The position numbers and the translations under genes were made by a program. This document shows positions 19,052-27,894 of a DNA stretch of 64,000 nt, in pieces. Origin of the DNA: Methanosarcina sp. 2.H.T.1A.6. Lineage in GTDB: Archaea; Halobacteriota; Methanosarcinia; Methanosarcinales; Methanosarcinaceae. Positions within the stretch are counted from its first letter, which is position 1; each line of letters opens with the position of its first letter. The stretch is taken from positions 1-64,000 of the forward strand of contig NZ_JJOY01000033.1 of assembly GCF_000979455.1 (NCBI RefSeq), written 5' to 3'. Below the pieces are notes generated by a model. That model made no database searches and was not told the origin of the DNA. It saw only the letters and a program-made list of their open reading frames with translations.

Positions 19052-19320
19052 GCCCGAGTTTCGCTTCCCGAGTTTCGCTTCCCGAGTTTCGCTTCGGGAT
19101 CACAGGAAATCGGAGATTTTCTGGGAGTTGCACTGTAAGTGCAACAGCACGAGGTCCTTTTCGCTGCGCTCAAGAGGACTAAGCTACAAAATTACAGGCT
19201 GTATTTCTCTAATTGCGCCTCGGGATCACAGTAAATTGAAGATTTACGCAGTCCTTTTCGGCAGAGTTGCGGCTCTGCAGTACGCAGTCCTTTTCGCTGC
19301 GCTCAAGAGGACTAATTTTT
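19052..19320. repeat. Repeat cluster including hairpin element copies B and C
   Basis: Starts with three copies of cccgagtttcgctt (19053-19094). Copy B of the element at 15970 follows (19095-19156) with hairpin gttgcact-gta-agtgcaac. Its 5' half recurs at 19211-19240. The phrase tccttttcgctgcgctcaag plus aggacta occurs twice (about 19156 and 19290) and can fold on itself. No gene is credible in 18935-19907. Confidence 0.75.
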
Positions 19321-19408
19321 ATGGGTTTTAGCGGTTATTTTTGGTCAAGAGGACTAAAGGAGATTAAATAAAAAATTTTAACCCATAAAACATCATTATA
19401 TGTATTAA

Positions 19409-19790
19409 GTCGTTCTTTTCACGCTCGAAGCAAGAGAGCAGTATTTCAAAGAAAAAAAGAGAAGTAGGCCCAAAAGTAAAAACAGTGTCCGAAAAAGGAA
19501 TCATCATCGACTTTTTTTGAAAGTTTTCCCTTCAAACTGGCGGAGGTGCTTATGTTTACCTGTAAATTAAAGAGCTGCTTCCTGTGTCAAGGAAAGTATT
19601 CTTTCAGCCAGGGGGTATTTCTCAATGTATTTTTTCTCTAATTGCGGTGTCGTTTTGTCGGGCGTTTTTTATCTGGCTGACGGGTGGGCAAGATCCCTTG
19701 CCGCGCAGGGAGAGAAAAACAAAAGATCCAATCTGAGTCTGGATATTCTGAATAATAGCAACTGATTAATCAGGGACAACCAGAATTATC
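19409..19790 (+). repeat. Dispersed element of about 380 bp, copy 1
   Basis: Shares ordered blocks with 42085-42535: cacgctcga.gca.gagagc, ctggcggagg.gct, tttaccttgt-aattaaa, aaggaaagt, gtcgtttt/g-tcgg-cg, ttttttatctggctgacgg, gcagggagagaaaa and, at the end, aatcagggac. Orientation is the same. No open frame is kept in common, so a mobile-element remnant or structured RNA family is more likely than a gene. Confidence 0.7.
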
Positions 19791-19907
19791 AGGGACCACC
19801 AGAATTAAAAAAAGCCAAAAAACGGGAAGAAATTTTAACTTCCCGGCTTTCCAGCAGATTTCCGAATTGATGGAATTAATTTCGATGCTGTTCTCTGTTT
19901 TAGCTGT

Positions 19908-21746
19908 TCAGATCCACTGGCCTATGAAAGGCCCGAATATCATGAAGAGGAATGATAACAGGATCAACATCGAAAGACTTGCTGTGATCGAATTTGAGAC
20001 CCTTTCCGAGACTTCTTCGTTCCGTGTAAACCTGTATACGAGAGAGTAGCTATAGTCTCTGAATACATGCCCACCATCAAGAGGCACCGCAGGCAGGCAG
20101 TTGAACAGGCCTACGTAAAAGTTCAGCCAGCCAATCCAGAGCAGGGAATTTGCAATCCAGAAAATTCCGATTCCCAGGGGCTCTGCCCAGCCAACCGGAT
20201 GGTAGAACTGAGCGATTGTGCCTGAAAAGCCGCGGAATCCCTCACCTGCAAATCCGTATATCGGAAGCCCGAAAAGGATAATCCAGCCTACTGGTTCGTC
20301 CAGAAGGGAGGGGATCTGCTTTAGCGCTTCGAGATAGAATTTTGCCTGGGGCATCCAGATGGAAATCCCGAGCATCTGGCATTCCAGGTTTCCTTCATTC
20401 CCGTACATCACTCCAAGGAAGCCACTTTCACCATTCGAGGGGTGAGGAGCCAGCTGGACCTCAAAGATGGCTGTGCCGTTTTCGGTAAGGGTACCAGTAT
20501 AATTTGCAGAGGGCAGCGTCTCTACCTCTACAGTCTGGTTTGCCCTTGTACCTTCCATAAAGTCAACGAAACTTGCAATGCTTCGCATTCTTGTATCGTT
20601 AATCCGAAGCATTGTCATTCCGGTCTCGATTCCCGCAGCCTCTGCAGGACTTCCTTCTACAATCCCTCCTATAGGCACTCCACTGAAACATTTCTCCGGA
20701 GAAGAAGGAACTTTTAATTCATAGACTGAAACGACACTGTCTTTTGCGGCATGGATGCGCAAAGAGTCTCCGGGTTCAACTGTCTCGAGGTAAGAGAGAA
20801 GGTCCATACCTGTAGTTATGTTTGTGTCATTAACCTGCGTGATTACCATGTCTTTCTGAAGCCCTGCAAGCTGAGCTGGAGAATTTTCGTTTACGCCTAC
20901 GATCATTGCATCACTGAGAGGAGCAATTGCCCCCAGCACAGGCCCGAAAAAGAGCAGTAGAGCTACAAAAGCAACGCAGAAATTAGCCATAACTCCGGCA
21001 GCAAGGATACGAGCTCTCTGGTTTCTTGTGGCAATTACTTCTGGTGCAGGATTTGTTTCTTTGTGCCGGGAAACATCTATTTCCCCGTTTTGTTCCTCTT
21101 TTAGCTTTTGTTCTTCTTTTAGCTTTTGTTCTTCTTTTTCTCTCTGCTCCCACTCTTTGATTTCCTCAATCGTCGCCGTTAGCGGAAGCTCTTTTTTTAC
21201 TTCCTCTTTCTTGCCAAAGAGCTGTTCATCATCAGGTTCTGCAAACCCCCCTATCGGGACAAGGGCAAACAGGATTCCCATGGATTTGACTCTGATCCCT
21301 TCAACCCTGCACAGAATTGCATGGGAAAACTCGTGCACTACAAGAGTAACTACGAGGGCAATCACTCCCCAGGTAAAGGGAATAAACTCATTTACACCCG
21401 GAATCAGCAGGATATTCCTGGGGGCATTGTACTTTCCCGGCTCCGGAACTGTATTGTTCAGAAACGAGGTATAAAGCGCAAGGTCCGAAATAGCAATGAC
21501 CAGGAACATGGCAATCATGCCTGCAAACATCATCAGGATTCCAATGTTTGCGAAAACCCTCCAGTAACGTCTCGGGCGGGCAAGAATATCCAGTAGTTTA
21601 AGACCCTTTGTTGTCCTGATCATGAGGATCGGAAGAGGCCCGAAAGTGCTTATGTTATACTTCTCCAGAATACCCTTTCTATCAAGAAAGGAAATAAGGA
21701 ACCAGTACATTAAAAAAATACCAAGTGCAATGCTTGTGCCACTCAA
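19908..21746 (-). CDS. Site-2-type membrane metalloprotease with two PDZ-like regions
   Basis: A 612-aa M50 protease that cuts proteins within the membrane. The zinc motif HEFSH is at residues 138-142 in a membrane helix, and the third ligand region LPAVPLDGGH lies near residue 573. Between them are a charged loop with a repeated EEQKLK segment (about residues 205-222) and two PDZ-like regions (NENSPAQLAGLQKDMVI and EGSPAEAAGIETGMTML). The substrate is unknown; anti-sigma-like targets of bacteria do not apply in archaea. The ATG at 21746 begins directly with a membrane helix. A 15-bp tandem array lies upstream. Confidence 0.93.
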   Translation of the reverse strand: MSGTSIALGIFLMYWFLISFLDRKGILEKYNISTFGPLPILMIRTTKGLKLLDILARPRRYWRVFANIGILMMFAGMIAMFLVIAISDLALYTSFLNNTVPEPGKYNAPRNILLIPGVNEFIPFTWGVIALVVTLVVHEFSHAILCRVEGIRVKSMGILFALVPIGGFAEPDDEQLFGKKEEVKKELPLTATIEEIKEWEQREKEEQKLKEEQKLKEEQNGEIDVSRHKETNPAPEVIATRNQRARILAAGVMANFCVAFVALLLFFGPVLGAIAPLSDAMIVGVNENSPAQLAGLQKDMVITQVNDTNITTGMDLLSYLETVEPGDSLRIHAAKDSVVSVYELKVPSSPEKCFSGVPIGGIVEGSPAEAAGIETGMTMLRINDTRMRSIASFVDFMEGTRANQTVEVETLPSANYTGTLTENGTAIFEVQLAPHPSNGESGFLGVMYGNEGNLECQMLGISIWMPQAKFYLEALKQIPSLLDEPVGWIILFGLPIYGFAGEGFRGFSGTIAQFYHPVGWAEPLGIGIFWIANSLLWIGWLNFYVGLFNCLPAVPLDGGHVFRDYSYSLVYRFTRNEEVSERVSNSITASLSMLILLSFLFMIFGPFIGQWI

Positions 21747-22355
21747 GGAAATTCTCCAAAATAATTAAGCTGAACCATTTATAAGCTTTGAATTGTGAAT
21801 GTTAATCGTTTAATATTGACTATTACCTGTCGATCGACTAACTATTGATAGATTAACTGTTGATAAATTAACTGTTGATAAATTAACTGTTGATAAATTA
21901 ACTGTTGATAAATTAACTGTTGATAAATTAACTGTATATAGAACATACCTTCAATAAAGAAGTTCGCGCCAGCAACCTTTGGATGCAGTATATAAACCCC
22001 AAGCTATCTCATTTTAAGCAATAGTCAGGGGAAATGCATACATTCAATTAATTAATGCTGTTAAACCCGGTTGTCTATCTTATTATAAAAACGTTTTAGT
22101 TCGTCTTTACATATCATGAGATCCAATTTCTTAATAACACTTTTTTTGAAAATGCCTGTCTCGAAAAATGCACAAAATAATACATCCTAATTATATAAGA
22201 ACCCATATGGAATTACAGCTTTCGGTTTGCCGGAAAGGTAATTTTAAAGGCTATTTTTATGGTCAAAGGCAATAGATAATAATTGCACAAATAATAATAT
22301 TCAGTATATCCAGTATATTTGTGGTTATAATAACTTTGTATGAGGTGCCTGTTAC
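21747..22355. repeat. Intergenic with 15-bp tandem repeat (21840-21934)
   Basis: aactgttgataaatt repeats five times exactly, with a degenerate sixth copy at the 5' side, close upstream of the protease start. The remainder is AT-rich and contains the cutA promoter region; no gene seen. Confidence 0.85.
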
Positions 22356-22661
22356 ATGCTTGGGATCGTATACATCACTGCCGGAGATATGACGAATGCA
22401 GCAGAAATCGCAAGAGAGCTGGTTTCAAGGAGGCTTGCAGCCTGCGTAAACATGTTTCCTGTATCTTCAATCTACAGATGGAACGAAAATATAGAGGAGC
22501 AGAACGAGATAGCCCTGCTTGTTAAAACTGACTCGTCACGCCTTGATGAAATTATCAAAGTCGTGAAAATTCTTCATACGTACGACCTGCCTGCCATCGA
22601 ATTCTGGGAAATTGAAGGAGAACAGGAGTACCTCGACTGGGTCCGTGTAAACAGTTCGTGA
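22356..22661 (+). CDS. cutA: CutA1-type divalent-cation tolerance protein
   Basis: A 101-aa member of the trimeric CutA1 family. It shows the typical order: VYITAGDMTNAAEIARELV, RRLAACVNMFPVSSIYRWN, E-x-ALLVKT, and ILHTYDLPAIEFWEIEGEQEYLDWV. Length and motifs are complete. The family was named for copper tolerance in bacteria, but the molecular role is still unclear. GAGGTG lies eight bases before the ATG. It is monocistronic, followed by tRNA-Leu. Confidence 0.94.
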   Translation: MLGIVYITAGDMTNAAEIARELVSRRLAACVNMFPVSSIYRWNENIEEQNEIALLVKTDSSRLDEIIKVVKILHTYDLPAIEFWEIEGEQEYLDWVRVNSS

Positions 22662-22835
22662 GGGAAACCTGAAGGTCTCAAAACTTGAAGCCTGAAGCCG
22701 GAAAATCTGAAACAGGAAATGAGATGAAAATATCTGCAAAACATCCCCCAGACTCAAAAATTAGCAGGATTAGCCCATTTACAGGATTAGCTTTATATGT
22801 TAGTTGTAACTTTACCTATTTGGATTCCGAAAAGA

Positions 22836-22918
22836 GCGGGAGTAACCAAGCGGTCAACGGTGGCAGACTCAAGATCTGTTCGTGCAGACGTTCAGGGGTT
22901 CGAATCCCTTCTCCCGCA
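22836..22918 (+). tRNA. tRNA-Leu(CAA)
   Basis: The acceptor stem GCGGGAG pairs with CTCCCGC, discriminator A, and CCA appears encoded directly after (22919-22921). The anticodon stem GCAGA/TCTGT encloses CTCAAGA with anticodon CAA. The long variable arm (about 14 nt) and T loop TTCGAAT fit a class II leucine tRNA. A TATA-like ctttatatg lies at 22791-22799. Confidence 0.93.
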
Positions 22919-22921
22919 CCA

Positions 22922-23553
22922 AACTCATTATGATTTTCTCATTTTCTATAAGTTCCCATTTTCTATTAAGTTCTCATTTTCTATTAAGTTCTCATTTTCT
23001 ATTAAGTTCTCATTTTCTATTAAGTTCTATTTTGCTTAATTTCTCTAATCCGATCTCATTGGTCATCGGTTAAGGAATTTTCTTGCCCGAAAGCTATCGA
23101 TTTTGCACCAGAAGCCTGCCTTAAGTTTTGGCCTATTTACATGAAATCGATACCCTATTCCAGCCCATAAATTGATACAATTTTGGAAAACTGTTGAGGA
23201 AGTGGAGACCATTTATCAAGATTCTTCACTTAACCGAAAACGCATGAATCCTATTTACATTTCGTCTGAGTTGCGGCAAGAAGCCAGGCCAAAGGTAAGG
23301 GGTTTGGGGCCTATTTTCACAGGATTTCTTGTATTCGAATCATACCTCTTACATCCGCTTTTTTGGTTCTTCACTGTTTCTAGTGGATAATTTACACAAT
23401 TTCCAAAATATAGAAGGAACATACATAAATTTAGAAACATTTATTGGTATAAATCACATTCAAAGAAGAAGCCAGCCTCGGCATTCCAATCCAGGAAAAA
23501 AAGGATAAAAATGAATTTCAATGGGTAAAAAAACATTCAACGGGTAAAGACAT
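22922..23553. repeat. Intergenic with 18-bp tandem repeat (22936-23024)
   Basis: ttctcattttctattaag repeats five times directly after tRNA-Leu. From 23040 to 23553 no gene is credible. On the minus strand around 23260-23380 a translated stretch RYDSNTRNPVKIGPKPLTFG resembles the spurious tails seen next to tRNA or integrase ends, so a decayed attachment region is possible but not shown. Confidence 0.7.
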
Positions 23554-26307
23554 ATGAATAATAACCAGACCCCGGAGCAGCAAGCCAGAGATGCCATCGA
23601 TAGAAAATTATATGATTCTGGCTGGGTAGTGCAGGAAAAGAGCAGGATCGACTGGAGTGCCTCCAGGGGCATTGCAGTTAAGGAATATCTGACCGATGTG
23701 GGGCCGGCTGATTATGTACTCTTTGTTGACAAAAGGCCCGTTGGAATCATTGAAGCGAAAAGGGACGAAGAAGGCCATAGGTTAACCGTTGTTGAGGAAC
23801 AATCAGCCGAGTATGCTGCAAGCAAGCTAAAGTACCTGAACAATGACCCGCTTCCTTTTGTATACGAGAGCACAGGGGCACTTACACGCTTCACAGACTT
23901 CCGTGACCCGAAGCCAAGGTCAAAACCTGTTTTTTCTTTTCTGCGGCCTGAGACTTTTGAGGAATGGCTCAGAAAGAAGCCTTTGAGGGAAAGGTTACTT
24001 GAGATACCTGAATTGCCAACCGAAAGGTTACGGGGCTGCCAGATAACAGCGATTTCAAATCTTGAAAAATCCTTTAAGGACAACCGTCCGAGGGCTCTGG
24101 TCCAGATGGCAACCGGTTCCGGAAAGACCTATACTGCCATAACCTTCATCTACAGATTACTAAAATTTGCAGATGCCAGAAAAGTGCTTTTCCTTGTTGA
24201 TACCAGGAACCTTGGCGAACAGGCAGAGCAGGAATTCATGGCTTATGTGCCCAATGATGATAACCGTAAATTTACCGAGCTGTACAATGTTCAGCGCTTA
24301 CGTTCCAGTTATATCTCCTCGGACAGCCAGGTGTGCATTTCCACAATCCAGCGGCTTTACTCTATTCTGAAGGGCGAGGAGCTGGACGAAAAAATAGAGG
24401 AAGAAAACCCTGCCGAGAGAGGCTGGCAGCCAAAGGAACCGCTTCCTGTAGTTTATAATGAGAAGATTCCCATTGAAGAGTTTGATTTTGTAGTCATAGA
24501 TGAGTGCCACCGCTCCATTTACAACCTGTGGCAGCAGGTGCTGGACTATTTCGATGCTTTTTTGATAGGCCTGACAGCAACACCTGATAAACGCACCTTC
24601 GGGTTTTTCAATGAGAATGTGGTGAGCGAGTACAGCCATGAGGAAGCTGTTGCAGACGGCGTGAATGTCGGTTATGATGTGTACACCATCGAGACCGAAA
24701 TCAGCAAAAACGGGGCAAAGATAGCTGCGCGGGAGTTTGTGGACAAGCGGGAGAAACTTACCCGCAAAAAACGCTGGGAACAGCTGGACGAAGATTTCAC
24801 CTATACTTCCAAAAAGCTGGACAGGGACGTGGTCAATCCCAGCCAGATCCGAAATGTGATACGGACATTTAAGGAAAAGCTGCCTGAGATCTTCCCTGGC
24901 AGAGAGGAAGTTCCAAAAACCCTGATCTTTGCCAAGAACGACAGCCATGCCGATGATATTATCAATATACTGCGGGAAGAATTCAACGAAGGGAATGCCT
25001 TTTGCAAAAAAGTGACCTACAAAGCGGAAGAAGACCCAAAGTCGGTGCTGGCAGATTTCCGCAATGCATACAATCCCAGAATAGCAGTTACAGTGGACAT
25101 GATTGCCACGGGTACGGATGTTAAGCCGCTGGAATGCCTGCTGTTCATGCGGGATGTTAAGAGCCTGAATTATTTTGAGCAGATGAAGGGCCGGGGTACA
25201 CGCACCCTGGGCTTCGATGACCTGCAAAAGGTGACAAAATCGGCTGTTTCGGCCAAGACACATTTTGTAATTGTGGATGCCGTGGGGGTCACAAAGACCC
25301 TGAAAACTGACAGCCGGCCTCTGGAACGCAAGAGGAATACGTCACTGAAAGACCTGCTGGCAGCAGTAACTTTTGGCGCTCAGGACGAAGACCTGTATGT
25401 TTCCCTGGCTAATCGGCTTGCAAGGCTGAACAGGCAGATAAATGAGGACGAAAGAGCTACTTTTGCCGAGAAAGCGAATGGAAAAACTATCAATCAGACT
25501 GTGAAGGACCTGCTCAGTGCATATAACCCTGATATCATTGATTCAGGAGCTTCTGAGATTAAACAACGCCAGCCGGAAATTCAGGAAGCCGATGCAAAGA
25601 AAAAGGCACAGGAGAAACTGATTGATGTTGCCAGGTCCACTTTTTCCGGCGAGCTGAACGAATACATTGAAAATGTCCGCAGAGTCCATGAGCAGATAAT
25701 TGATACCTTGAACCCCGACACCCTTCTAAGAGCCGAGTGGGACAAAGACGCTGTTATACAGGCTGATGAGCTGGTCAATGATTTTAAGGCATATATGGAA
25801 GCTAACAAAGACGAGATCACAGCCCTGAGAATTTTCTACAACCAGCCCTACCAGCGCAGGGAAGTCACCTTTACGATGATAAAAGAAGTGCTGGACAAAC
25901 TGAAACTGGAAAAGCCCTATTTTGCTCCTTTCAGAATATGGCAGGCTTATGAGCAGCTGGAAAGGGTAAACGGAAATTCCCCGAAAAACGAACTCACAGC
26001 CCTTGTCTCCCTTATCCGCAGGATAACCGAAACCGACCCTGTGCTGACCTCCTATGACCAGACCGTAAACCGGAACTTCCAGAACTGGGTATTCAAAAAA
26101 CAGGCGGGAACCCTGAAATTCAATGATGACCAGATGAACTGGCTCCGCATGATAAAGGATTACGTTGCCACGAGCTTCCATCTGGAAATAGACGACCTTG
26201 ATTACACTCCTTTTGATGCTCTGGGCGGGCGCGGCAGAATGTACCAGCTTTTCGGGGATGATATGAATATGGTGATTAGTGAATTGAATGAGGCTCTTGC
26301 GGCGTGA
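23554..26307 (+). CDS. hsdR: Type I restriction endonuclease subunit R
   Basis: A 917-aa ATP-dependent motor and nuclease of a type I restriction system. The N-terminal nuclease region has YVLFVDKRPVGIIEAKRDE (PD-(D/E)XK core near residues 54-72). The helicase follows: Walker A QMATGSGKT near 190, DECH box VVIDECHRS near 312, then LTATP, and later motif VI region FEQMKGRGTRTLG near 545. The C-terminus is a helical EcoEI-type extension. The gene is intact. It is separated from hsdS by 3.2 kb containing unrelated genes, so it has its own promoter. Confidence 0.95.
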   Translation: MNNNQTPEQQARDAIDRKLYDSGWVVQEKSRIDWSASRGIAVKEYLTDVGPADYVLFVDKRPVGIIEAKRDEEGHRLTVVEEQSAEYAASKLKYLNNDPLPFVYESTGALTRFTDFRDPKPRSKPVFSFLRPETFEEWLRKKPLRERLLEIPELPTERLRGCQITAISNLEKSFKDNRPRALVQMATGSGKTYTAITFIYRLLKFADARKVLFLVDTRNLGEQAEQEFMAYVPNDDNRKFTELYNVQRLRSSYISSDSQVCISTIQRLYSILKGEELDEKIEEENPAERGWQPKEPLPVVYNEKIPIEEFDFVVIDECHRSIYNLWQQVLDYFDAFLIGLTATPDKRTFGFFNENVVSEYSHEEAVADGVNVGYDVYTIETEISKNGAKIAAREFVDKREKLTRKKRWEQLDEDFTYTSKKLDRDVVNPSQIRNVIRTFKEKLPEIFPGREEVPKTLIFAKNDSHADDIINILREEFNEGNAFCKKVTYKAEEDPKSVLADFRNAYNPRIAVTVDMIATGTDVKPLECLLFMRDVKSLNYFEQMKGRGTRTLGFDDLQKVTKSAVSAKTHFVIVDAVGVTKTLKTDSRPLERKRNTSLKDLLAAVTFGAQDEDLYVSLANRLARLNRQINEDERATFAEKANGKTINQTVKDLLSAYNPDIIDSGASEIKQRQPEIQEADAKKKAQEKLIDVARSTFSGELNEYIENVRRVHEQIIDTLNPDTLLRAEWDKDAVIQADELVNDFKAYMEANKDEITALRIFYNQPYQRREVTFTMIKEVLDKLKLEKPYFAPFRIWQAYEQLERVNGNSPKNELTALVSLIRRITETDPVLTSYDQTVNRNFQNWVFKKQAGTLKFNDDQMNWLRMIKDYVATSFHLEIDDLDYTPFDALGGRGRMYQLFGDDMNMVISELNEALAA

Positions 26308-26696
26308 AGATAAGAGAATGAGTAGGATGGAGGAAAAGTTCGGAGAAAACTGTGGGGAAAATGTGGGGAAACTGTGGGGAAACTGTGGGGAAAAGTGGGG
26401 TGAAAGGTTGGGAGATAAGTTGGGAGATAAGTTGGGAGATAAGTTGGGTGAAAACTGTGGGGAAAAGTTGGATGAAAACTAGCATCCTGAGGAAGTTCAT
26501 AGACGTTCTTTTGCTCACCGTTTTCAGTTACTGGTGGACACGACCTCAAGTACGTAAGGAATGTATATTATTAATGAATTGTTATTATTAATGGGGCGGT
26601 TTATGATGGGCAGGCGGAGAGCATGGAACGCTTCTCTGTACTTTTGGAAGAGATAAATAAGACGGTAAGTGAATAATATATTGGGAGTTGAGGTGT
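26308..26696 (+). repeat. G-run array (26353-26464) with quadruplex potential
   Basis: ggggaaaatgt/ggggaaactgt-type units give five GGGG runs spaced about 11 bases at 26353-26400, followed by gttgggagataa units giving four GGG runs. The minus-strand translation is the low-complexity PTYLPTYL pattern and is not a gene. No gene was found in 26308-26696. Confidence 0.8.
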
Positions 26697-27068
26697 ATGG
26701 GAATAGTTGAAGAAACGGAAGTTCCAAGGCACATGACTTTTGTGCCGGCAAACGAAATAAAAGGATCTAAGATCCTCACCGTTAAAGATGAAGAACTCGG
26801 AAAGATTAAAGAAGTCATGATTGACTCTGAACGGGGAAGAATCGCATACGTAGTATTTGCTTGTGATTGTTTTCTTGGTATGAAGTGTAAATTCTTTGCC
26901 ATTCCCTGGGGAGCTCTTCAAGCAAGTCGAGGAGATTATATCCTTAAAGTTGAGAAGGAAGCATTCAAAACGGCAGAAGGCCTGGATAAAGATGTGTGGA
27001 CTTTAAATCATAACGATCTGGCTAAAGTGTATGAACAGTATAATCTTCATCCTTACTGGGAAATTTAA
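26697..27068 (+). CDS. PRC-barrel domain protein
   Basis: A 123-aa protein with a single PRC-barrel: FVPANEIKGSKILTVKDEELGKIKEVMIDSERGRIAYVVF, then FAIPWGALQ and YILKVEKEAFKTAEGLD. PRC-barrels occur in RNA-processing (RimM), photosynthetic and archaeal stress or division proteins; the specific role here is unknown. The ATG at 26697 is preferred over a start three codons earlier because GAGGTG lies four to five bases upstream of it. It lies between hsdR and a decayed gene, on the same strand. Confidence 0.88.
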   Translation: MGIVEETEVPRHMTFVPANEIKGSKILTVKDEELGKIKEVMIDSERGRIAYVVFACDCFLGMKCKFFAIPWGALQASRGDYILKVEKEAFKTAEGLDKDVWTLNHNDLAKVYEQYNLHPYWEI

Positions 27069-27090
27069 AAGCTCATTTTCGGGTGATGAT

Positions 27091-27199
27091 ATGAAAATTG
27101 TTGTTTCCGACCCGATTTTCTTACCGAAGAATACAGGAAAGACTTGAGGTTCCCGGAAACCTTACTATTTTTGAGAATATGCCCTTTTCCATTGAATAA
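27091..27199 (+). pseudogene. Decayed N-terminal fragment of a 2-hydroxyacid dehydrogenase
   Basis: ATG at 27091 with GGTGAT just before it begins MKIVVSDPIFL. One base missing near 27120 moves the frame to TEEYRK, and a further change continues as LEVPGNLTIFENMPFSIE. Joined, this reads like the first 35 residues of a D-isomer-specific 2-hydroxyacid dehydrogenase (MKIVVSDPIFLTEEY...). The rest is absent. The reconstruction is by eye. Confidence 0.45.
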
Positions 27200-27400
27200 T
27201 TTATTTCAGCCAAATAAGACGTCGTTTAAAGAATGTAAAAAATAGTGAAGCATTTAATGTACAGCCTGATCGAAAGAGTACATTACTGATGATTTACAGG
27301 CAGCCCTGGCAAAAAAAGAACTGCATATATTACTCTGGGTTATACAACCGCCAGTAATTTATACGATAACTTACATATTATATATTGTTCACAAGGAACT

Positions 27401-27668
27401 AAGCTGTAAAATGAAGCAAATTCAGGACAGAGTAAAACCTGACCCGCAATGAACTTCATTGACGTACAAGCTTAAAATGAAGCAAATTCAGGACGGCTTG
27501 AAAACCGATCTCGAAATCTACTTCATTGACGCGTAAGCTTAAAATGAAGCAAATTCAGGACAGTCTGAAATCTGATCCCGTAATAAACTTCATTGACGCG
27601 TAAGCTGTAAAATGAGGCAAATTCAGGACAGATTAAAACCTGATCCAGAAATCTACTTCATTGTTGCA
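27401..27668. repeat. Four tandem 67-bp repeats, each a potential hairpin
   Basis: Units at 27401-27467, 27468-27534, 27535-27601 and 27602-27668. Each has conserved ends (aatgaagcaaattcagga ... cttcattg) and a variable middle. aatgaag pairs with cttcatt in each unit; in the fourth, aatgagg keeps pairing through a G-U. The middle often has tcagg/cctga. A perfect 67-bp period without spacers of foreign origin argues against CRISPR. The rest of 27200-27894 shows no gene; aaaagaacagaaatactggt is duplicated near 27808 and 27833. Confidence 0.85.
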
Positions 27669-27894
27669 GACAAAACCTTGTGAACCCTTAATCCACCCTT
27701 TTAATCAAAGTTAAAGCGGTATATACCTCATTTATCTTCCTTTACTACTTTTCTTAACTTTTCGTTTCAGATGTTTGACAAACGACATCATGAAACTGTT
27801 TTGAGGCAAAAAGAACAGAAATACTGGTTACTAAAAGAACAGAAATACTGGTTACTGATAGACTGACTTATTCATCCAGTATAACATCTTCATA

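Noticed and set aside
19128-19331. Plus-strand frame starting MHCKCNST
   Set aside because: Same repeat-derived start; no ribosome site and no shared downstream sequence.
23255-23440. Minus-strand frame with integrase-tail-like peptide
   Set aside because: No integrase body, no ribosome site; only a faint likeness to sequences next to tRNA genes, and no duplicated tRNA-Leu end was found.
26202-26549. 115-aa minus-strand PTYLPTYL protein
   Set aside because: Low-complexity by-product of the G-run repeats.
27401-27668. CRISPR array
   Set aside because: The full 67-bp unit repeats including the middle; there are no unique spacers and no cas genes nearby.
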